This document shows positions 50,960-57,468 of a DNA stretch of 57,468 nucleotides, piece after piece. Origin of the DNA: Chara braunii (lineage: Eukaryota > Streptophyta > Charophyceae > Charales > Characeae). The translations under genes were made by a program, and so were the position numbers. The notes below the pieces were generated by a model. It saw only the letters and a program-made list of their open reading frames with translations, did no database searches and was not told the DNA's origin. Position 1 is the stretch's first letter. Each line of letters opens with the position of its first letter. The DNA lies in NCBI GenBank assembly GCA_003427395.1, contig BFEA01000181.1, positions 1,730,962-1,788,429 on the forward strand. The letters run 5' to 3'.

Positions 50960-53729
50960 CCTACTGGCCCGACGTGTTTCCCGGAGCGATGCCAGAATTG
51001 CTGGCTACATTGCTACCAACGGGAGCGGAGGATCCCAACGCCTGCCCCATCATAGGCGGGATCTTCCCGGTCATCTTCTTGTCGCAACACTTGAATTGGT
51101 TATGGCCATATTGGCCACAACGGATACAAGCCTGCCGCGTGTACCAATCTCTCCACACGTCCTCACTGAGACCCGCTTTCTCCCATGGAGCATTGGGGTC
51201 GACTTGACTCCTACACCGGGAACCTCCACGGCGTCTACCGATTGCCTTATCTTTCTGCGTTACGGCCCCCTGAAGCTTCTACGCTGCCTGCCTCTGAACC
51301 CACTCCTGCTTGGAAGTCGTCATCCAATTCAATGGTAGAACCATCGTTGTCAACGAACATAATGTGTCCCTTCGCTTTCCAGTTGGGAGGCAGTGACTTT
51401 TTCCTACCATCCATTGTGGGTGTCTGTCCATGCCCTATCTTTGCCTCCAGGTCTAGGGCCTTCTTTCTAAATGCGGGAAAGTTGTGCATGTTGATGTTGA
51501 CCTCACCTGCCAACTGATTCCTGAGAGGCAAAGGAAAGCATCTCAGGTAGGAGGTGAGTAGAACCTGGGGGTCATAACGCACCTCAAGGATACGGATCAG
51601 ACGCTCTACTGCGTCTGTGGCCTCTTTTACTAACTTAAACTGCCTGGTATGCAAAGTCAGGATCGCGTCAGTGGCCTTTTGAGCCTCTTGGAGATCATGC
51701 CAGCTTTCTTCCACCAACTTAAGGAAGTCACATCCCGTTTCTGGTTGACTTCCCAAGCGAGAAAGTCATGACAGTATCCCTACAACTGCACTAAACCACT
51801 CAACCATCTTGTTGCACTCCCCTCTAAATAGGAGGCAGCCCAGAGGTGGGCAAAAAAAAATTTCCTCACCCTCGACCCAACCCGCCCAAATTTTATTTTT
51901 CCCTATCCACCCGACCCAAGAATTTTATTTTTTACTTTTAGACAACCCCGCCCACCCAAAATATTTTTTGAAATTTCAGTCCCACACCCGATCCGCCCAT
52001 GACCCGAAAAAAACCCTCACCCACACCCGCCCGCACCCGTAAGAGTATCATCACCCGGCCGCGTCCAATACCTAAATTTTCTTCACCCGCACCCACCCGC
52101 ATCAGCCCGCGCCTGCCCATGCCAGTCCCTTACACCATCACGATTTCATCGCCAACATAGCATTGCAAAAAACATCTAAAATCCTATTATTAAAACAACG
52201 GCAACATCATCAATGCGACTCGAACTTCTCAAAGGAAAACATTTCAAGATTTTTTTTGCCCAGGGGCAGCTGCACTGCTTTCGCACCGGCGTTACTTCAT
52301 CAGGACCTGGTCAACTGTATCAGACACTTTTTTTGGCTCTCAACCTCAAACTCGACGTACTACACAAGGAGGGGGGGTGGAGGAGGTTGCATAATTTTCG
52401 GGTCATCCTGGGTCTATGGGTCGGGTGACCCAAGCCAAGCCATCACCCGCCTGCCACACACCCAGCGAGTGACCCAGGTCAAATCTTACCCGCCCGTCAC
52501 CCAGAAAGGCATGCTGGCTACGCCCGCCCATAACCCACCCAAGACAACTCATGTAGACCTAAATCCGACCCATCACCCTGTGGGTCGGGTGGGTGCAGGT
52601 GGGTGCGGCTCTGGGCGCCCGGTGCCCAACTCTTAGGCAGCCACAAGCACTTCCTCGTGCGGCAAGGTAAGTTTACACTTAACATAGACGGGCTCTGCCC
52701 TCAACCATGTGTCGAGGTCTTCGCCCCTCTTATCCCCTGTAAAGGGTTTAGGAGCAGCGATGGCCGTCTTTGGAACCCACTGACTTTGTCCCGGTACTTG
52801 CACCATTCCGGGCTGTGGACCCTGTGATGCAGGCTGCTGCACTAGCTGCTGCTAGGGCTGTGTACCCTACGGCTGTGCAGGCTGCACAGGCTGCGACACA
52901 ACAGGCTGCCCGCTTATGGCAACCTGAGACGAAGGTTGGGAGAACACTTTCTGTAGGAATCTGTACATTAAGACCCGTTGAGAACCCTCCTGCTAACGAC
53001 ATACCTAGGGAAGCGGCATGGACCGATGCTAGGAAGACGTATGGGGATACCCCAGTCACCGGTGGGACATAAGGAGGAGGTTGTACAACGGGCCAGGCAC
53101 CGGGCCCGGACAGCGATGGTGCTGCCTGCGCTCGCCCGACCAGCAAGGCTAGACTCTATTGGATGTCCTGAAGGAGAGCCGTGTGGTGGTCCTGCATCTC
53201 TACAACACCTAGCAGGGCTGTCCGCAACGTCCTCACATTTGCATCCATGTGCATCAGGTCCATCCTCTCTAACTCACTAACGTCCTTTTCTCTCCGATGC
53301 ATCCTGGCTCTTCTTCTAATCATTCTTTCCTTCTCCGCTTTTATCTCTCCTAGAGCCCTTTGTAGTTGTGCCTCCTGCAGTGCTGCCTGCTGTATGGCGA
53401 TCTCATCGGAAGTCAACACTATGCGCTTAGCTTGCCATGACGCCAGTGGACTGACTCAGGGTCTGCGCGACCATTGACCCTACGGCCCCTCAACTGCTGG
53501 CCTGGGAACTCTGCTGCGCAGCGGTTGCCATGGCTGCTGAAACAGCAGCTTCAATTGCGGATTCCCTGTTGGCCTCTACTGCCCTAGCTCTCCACTGCTG
53601 CTGTTGTCTCTCCCTAAGCTGGCGGAACAGTAACCTATCACCCTCGAGTCCTAATGCCACGTGGGCAATCGGGCGTCTAGCCAATCGCAAGATCCGGTCA
53701 TCCTCACTAGTGGTATCCCTATCGCTCAT
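50960..53729 (-). pseudogene. Element C gag, split by a hAT-like element
   Basis: Gag starts at ATG 53727-53729 (MSDRDTTSEDDRILRLARRP). A Glu/Arg-rich helix (LQEAQLQRALGEIKAEKERM) follows at 53419-53156, then a Pro/Gln-rich segment and the capsid (GEDLDTWLRAEPVYVKCKLTLPHEEVLVAA) to 52643. After the inserted element it resumes with TRWLSGLV-type and KLVEESWHDLQEAQKATDAI sequence (51756-51247). The zinc knuckle CIRCGQYGHNQFKC is at 51087-51128. Frames change at least four times. Unlike D, no stop is seen in LPHEEVLVAA. Confidence 0.87.
51841..52634. mobile_element. Non-autonomous hAT-like element, 794 bp
   Basis: AGGCAGCC at 51833-51840 is repeated at 52635-52642, an 8-bp target duplication. 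The ends are inverted repeats: CAGAGGTGGGCA at the left and, read from the right, AAGAGTTGGGCA. CAGNGGTGGGCA ends and 8-bp duplications are typical of hAT transposons. Near both ends short (A/C)CCCG(A/C)CCC and GGGTCGGGTGGGT motifs are repeated, a usual subterminal feature. No transposase frame is present. Removing it rejoins the D-like gag sequence exactly. Confidence 0.88.
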
Positions 53730-54931
53730 AAGCTGGAGAGCTGTACACAATCTGCACTAGGTCTCTCTTTGATGACTACCGCAGCGTAGTGCACAGATCG
53801 ATTACGTTACTCGATGGCTGCGTCAGAGTAGATACATTTGGGTCCAATAGGTTCAAATTCCTACAAATGAAAAATATTTTACTTTGACTAGTCCGCAAAC
53901 AGAAAGCACAATGAACAGATAACAGTTCTAACTATGCCATCTGTCAGATGTTAATGGTTGTACATCTAACTAATCGAAATAAAAATAGAATCATCCGTTG
54001 GGTCTGTTTGCAGAGTGGAATCTTTCCCAAACTTATCACCTGGAATCTACCCCTCCCTCAGTTCTTCCTGAATGTCTCTGGTCGTCAACGTCCTTGAGCA
54101 ATCCGAAACAGCCTGCATGTCTAAAGGTGCGCACACGGCCCACCCCTGTGCCCAGCCCTGCACAGTCTTTATCCTTGTGTGTAGCAAGCCTTACACCGAC
54201 CGATTGGCTGATCAGGAGGCGGTTTTATGGATGGCCCTCGAAGTCCTCGAGAATTATTTAACGTCGCAAACAGGACGACAATCACAGCCAATGGAAGGTA
54301 TCCCGCCGATGCTTATTTATAGACGCCCGATCTCGTATATCCCATAGGGCTGGCCTGCCCTTCAGAACCCCTCTACAGCGCAACGAGCAGACAAAGGAGA
54401 TAGCAGCAACGCATGCGTGACCGTGACCCAGTGCTTCGTCCAGGGCCCTTCAGATAGCACCGCCCTCTCCTTCCAGATGCTCCACGTGAAGACTGGCGAC
54501 TCTCAAGGTTGAGCACACACGACTCCTCACATGAGAGGACTCTCAAGACAGAACACACATCCTCACTGAAAGAAGTGTCAAAGAGGGTAGATAAGGCTAG
54601 GTGCAACGTACCTCAAAATAGCTGACCCCAACTGCAGATATTCTCACCAGATGACCCGATGTTGATTGTGACCAATCGCTGCTTCGACACAACCAGCGTA
54701 GTACCACCGTTCCACCTAAGCATCAATCACACATCGGATAGTTCTCATCACACTGCGAACACCCAATATTCACCACTTCGTAGCCTTCCTGGTGATATCC
54801 CTCACCACCTGGGTCACCACACTTGTCTCCACCCTCCTCACTACACACCTCCCACGGTCGCTCGCCCAGCAGACCGCATGCATGTACCGCAAAGACGGTA
54901 GACAAGCGCCAGATGAGCGCACCGTACCATA
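53730..54931 (-). other. Element C leader
   Basis: Non-coding. It is alignable with the D leader, sharing CTTATTTATAGACG and GGCCCACCCCTGTGCCC-like segments. No protein is supported. Confidence 0.7.
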
Positions 54932-54943
54932 GCTCCGATATCG
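54932..54943 (-). promoter_or_regulatory. Element C primer-binding site, degenerate
   Basis: On the minus strand CGATATCGGAGC corresponds to the family TGGTATCGGAGC with two changes at the 5' end. This is a decayed primer site. Confidence 0.7.
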
Positions 54944-54946
54944 AAT

Positions 54947-55467
54947 TGTAAAGAAGATGAGCGATAGCGAACTTCAGAAATCAAACAGCAGCATACACAT
55001 GAGACCAGATAGTCGTGACCTCAAACCAATAGCAGAATTGCATCACGAGGTCCACCAAATAAGAGCACAGCAAAAGCTCATAATTGACAATGCTGGAATA
55101 GTCTCATCATCATCAACGAAGAACCAATGTTGATATCCTATCTGGCGCTCGACGCCCAGACTACAAATGGCAGATCCTATTTAGCCTATCTACAATGCCG
55201 CTAATGACCTCAACAGCCGCCCGAAGTACGAGCCGATCTCGGCCAATGCCGCACACTTCAAGCACCGGGTATGTCTCTCGTGTCACTCTCAACCTCGTTC
55301 CCCAACTCACAGATGCCACATGCACCCAAGGACCACCATGCGCCCCATCCAACATACAGCAGCGCAGCTCGGCTATGGCTGCCTGCTCCTAAGTCAGTTG
55401 AAGTGAGAATCAAAGGTTTAGGTTATGGAAAGCCTTTCGCCTTACGTTCGAAGCCCTGTGCCTCGCA
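54947..55467 (-). repeat. Element C 5' LTR, internally deleted (521 bp)
   Basis: Both ends match the 3' LTR (TGCGAGGCACAGGGC... and ...CTTCTTTACA, a decayed TTGCA end), and the palindrome GGCGCTCGACGCC is at 55144-55156. About 470 bp present in the 3' LTR is missing and is replaced by the ~60-bp rps11-like segment at 55390-55451. Confidence 0.88.
55390..55451 (+). pseudogene. rps11: rps11-like organellar fragment inside an LTR
   Basis: The segment has no counterpart in the other LTRs. It encodes KSVEVRIKGLGYGKPFALRS in one frame. This matches the uS11 ribosomal protein core, where the pattern V-V-x-(I/V)-K-G-x-G-x-G(R/K)-x-x-(A/T)-(L/I)-R is conserved and binds rRNA. Base composition is A/T-richer than the surrounding LTR. 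Only 20 residues are present, so the call rests on one motif. A mitochondrial or plastid origin is inferred. It fills a deletion, like the chlI piece in element B. Confidence 0.6.
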
Positions 55468-55471
55468 AAAA

Positions 55472-56103
55472 CAAACATGGACACAGTAGCAGAAAGAAAG
55501 AAGACAACAAGAAGCAGAAGGCATACTGAACCTCCTTTTCCTTTTCGTTCTTTTTTCCTTTGTAGTTGCCTTTCGTTCTTTTAGCTGCTGACAAAATGTC
55601 CAAACAGGAATCTTTCACCTCACCACACTCTCTAAAGACATGCAAGAACCAGCTAAAACTTGTTGAAACCACCCATTGAAAGCAAAAACATGCGTACAAA
55701 TTTATGCTCCATTACCTCACAAACTGAGTGGTCTTATCACGTGGCCTCTACTTGGGGCCCTCTCAGGTACTTTTTGACTCAAAAAGTTGTTGACATAAAG
55801 TATTGCCTTTTGCACATCATTGACACCTCCGAAGGCCATGGACAGGAATTCCAATGGCCTGCAGAGGCTACCCACCAACAGAGCAAAGTTAGAAAGTTTG
55901 GCTTGATGACATTATCCTTGCAGGGGCCACAAGCGGAGAAAGTTCTGAAATAAACATGAGATATCAAAGACCTGTTGGAAACCACACAATACAATGTTAA
56001 AACCTCCATGTGATCTCTGCAATCTCTGCAAAACTTGTTGTCGAGGCTGGCTCTAGGGAAGGAGTGGAGAAGCTGCTAAGGTATACACAACAATGTAGAC
56101 ATA
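55472..56103. other. Unclassified DNA right of C
   Basis: AAAAC at 55468 onward contains the right target duplicate of C. Beyond it no coding family, LTR pair or array is recognised. Confidence 0.45.
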
Positions 56104-56577
56104 CTCCTATAAAATGAGAGATTGTCTAGGTTACCTGATCGAACGTCCAGGACCCCTGATGGGTTGTCCTACTGGACAATTGGGCCCAACGTCCTCCCGG
56201 ACCTTTGTGTCCGATTGTTACGGACCCAGCCAAGGCTCGATCCCTGGTCCGCGGGTTACCACCCCCGCCAGGCTGCTATTCTATTTTTTTTGGAGTCTGT
56301 GATCTCCAGTTCCTGACTGTTGGTGCCCTCTGCAGTTGGCGCCCGTTCTCAAATCCTGCCTCTGCCACTTCCGGATTTCGTACTCGGCACCATCCGACAT
56401 TCTGGCGTCAGGCTCAGAACTTCGATTTTCAGTTCAGACCCGTGGTAAATTGCACTTTTGCCCTCAGACTCAACTTGAGTCCGGTACTTAAGACTGGACT
56501 CGAGCTGAGTTCGGGACTCAGTTTTCAGCCTCCGTGCTTGTGCTTCAGTGTGACTTGCTGCGACATTGTGTACGGAA

Positions 56578-56943
56578 CCAAGCTTGCGACTTTGCGACTT
56601 TGCCACTTTGTGTTCGTGTCCGTCGAGTTGTGTCGAGTCCGTGTCGAGTTGAGTGAGTGTGTGTGTGTGCTCTCACTCCCTCCCTCTCTCTTCCCTGACC
56701 TCGCTGCTCCACCTCAGCCCCATCACACTAGTATCGGAGCCGCAAACGGCCCTCCCTCCCCCAAGCTTGCGACTTTGCGACTTTGCCACTTTGTGTTTGT
56801 GTCCGTCGAGTCGTGTCGAGTCCGTGTCGAGTCGAGTGAGTGTGTGTGTGTGCTATCACTCCCTCCCTCTCTCTTCCCTGACCTCGTTGCTCTACCTCAG
56901 CCCCGTCACACTGGTATCGGAGTGGCAAACAACCATCCCTCCC
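56578..56943. repeat. 183-bp tandem duplication including the primer site
   Basis: AAGCTTGCGACTTTGCGACT lies at 56580 and 56763, and similarity extends through TGAGTGTGTGTGTGTGCT, CCCTCCCTCTCTCTTCCC and TATCGGAG to the CCCTCCCTCCC that ends the copy. A handful of substitutions separate the copies. Confidence 0.9.
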
Positions 56944-57189
56944 TCCCTATTCCGGCGCTGCCAAGTCATCGCCATCATCGCCATCACCATCCTCTTCAGC
57001 GCCTCCACGACATTGCCATCGCCGCTGACATTGCAGCCACGACTGAAATGCGTACCTGCCATCTTCGCCACCTCATCGTCATAGTCATCGTTGCCACGTG
57101 AGCAGTCGCCTCGTCGTCGTCGCTGCTGCCACATTAGCGCCTCGTCCCCACCATCGCTGCCTCGTCGCCGATCCCGAAACCGACGTGCA

Positions 57190-57468
57190 GGTAAGCCAAA
57201 ACCAAAATTTTAGTATTATTTTTTTTTCTTTCTTTTCTTTCTTATCCTTCTCTTTCCTTCTCCCCCTCACTTCCTTCTTCCCCTTCTTCTTCTCCTCGTC
57301 GTCGTCGTCATCCCAACTCCTTCCTCTTCTTCTTCCTCGTCGTCACCTCCCCCTCCTTCATCTTCGTCCCCGTCATCGTCGACCACCCCCCGCCATTCCT
57401 CCTTCCTCCACGCGCCACCATCTCCCACCTCTCGTGCGCTCCCCCTCTCGCAATCTTTCGCCCCCCCG
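57190..57468. other. Pyrimidine-rich low-complexity leader
   Basis: TTCTTTC, CTTCTTC and CGTCGTCGTC runs dominate to the window edge. No coding sequence is supported. Confidence 0.6.

Larger units (their letters stand above)
45385..55467 (-). mobile_element. Element C: family A retrotransposon, carrying two further insertions
   Basis: On the minus strand: 5' LTR (55467-54947, internally deleted), primer site, leader, gag, protease, RT, RNase H, integrase, chromodomain, polypurine tract and 3' LTR (46315-45385). The flanking AAAA at 45381-45384 and 55468-55471 fits a 4-bp target duplication. A solo LTR (47300-48338) sits in the integrase and a hAT-like element (51841-52634) in gag. It is closest to D, sharing gag start MSDRDTTSEDD/MSDAEDTREDD and the D-T-C protease. 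The RT active site is deleted, so it is dead. Confidence 0.92.
56104..57468 (+). mobile_element. Element G: probable LTR 3' part and start of an LTR retrotransposon
   Basis: A TATAAAA box lies at 56108-56114. Two primer-site-like motifs follow, TAGTATCGGAGC (56729-56740) and TGGTATCGGAGT (56912-56923). Each lies within one copy of a 183-bp duplication and is preceded by CAGCCCC(A/G)TCACAC. The sequence after the second copy is C/T-rich leader-like and runs off the window. No gag is reached, so family and LTR start are unknown. Confidence 0.55.

Noticed and set aside
52163-52636. 157-codon frame in the hAT-like element as a transposase
   Set aside because: It has no transposase motif, it includes repetitive CCCG subterminal DNA, and it runs through the element end.

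Overview
This window is eukaryotic, repeat-dense nuclear DNA, almost certainly from the green (streptophyte) lineage. The evidence is several Ty3/gypsy chromovirus-type LTR retrotransposons with initiator-Met tRNA primer sites, and a small piece of plastid-type chlI coding sequence inside one LTR. chlI is plastid-encoded in many green and charophyte algae but nuclear in seed plants, so a charophyte alga (for example Chara) is my best guess. This is inference, not proof. No intact host gene, tRNA, rRNA or CRISPR array was found.

Layout. 1-1930: four minisatellite arrays (59, 60, 41 and 42 bp units), three of them built on GTGCGC-like cores. 1928-3042: an unrecognised, partly broken coding region. 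3043-5585: unclassified DNA with three related stem-loops. 5585-10345 (minus): a decayed Ty3/gypsy element, here called F, with Ser/Pro-rich Gag, protease, RT and RNase H remnants. It is followed by A-rich DNA (10345-10844, resuming at 19777-20578) into which element A1 (plus, 10845-19776) is inserted. A1 has paired ~1 kb LTRs, a primer site, gag, protease, RT, RNase H, integrase, chromodomain and polypurine tract, all carrying disabling lesions. 20579-21239 is an assembly gap. 21546-24666 is the 5' half of a related minus element, E. 24682-24850 is a relic chromodomain. Element B (plus, 25996-44116) is a second chromovirus lineage. It is split by a nested family-A element D (minus, 28070-36661), which itself has a 3.3 kb internal inversion. 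Element C (minus, 45385-55467) carries a nested solo LTR (47300-48338) and a hAT-like element (51841-52634). 56104-57468 appears to hold the 3' end of another LTR with a duplicated primer site.

Family A (A1, C, D, E and the solo LTR) shares LTR ends TG(C/T)GAGG...TTGCA, a TGGTATC(G/A)GAG-type primer site, a Gag beginning MSD, a CCHC zinc knuckle, and consistent 4-bp target duplications where both flanks are visible. These elements do not work together as a host pathway. They are layers of nested insertions, and the insertion order can be read from which element interrupts which.

The most interesting signal is that at least three of these transposon copies contain short organelle-like DNA as filler: chlI in the 5' LTR of B, a group II intron maturase-like segment in the gag of B, and an rps11-like segment in an LTR of C. 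Other notable structures are two internal inversions, a MULE-like and a hAT-like non-autonomous element with clean target duplications, and a GC palindrome and antisense splice-donor motif kept in all eight family-A LTRs.
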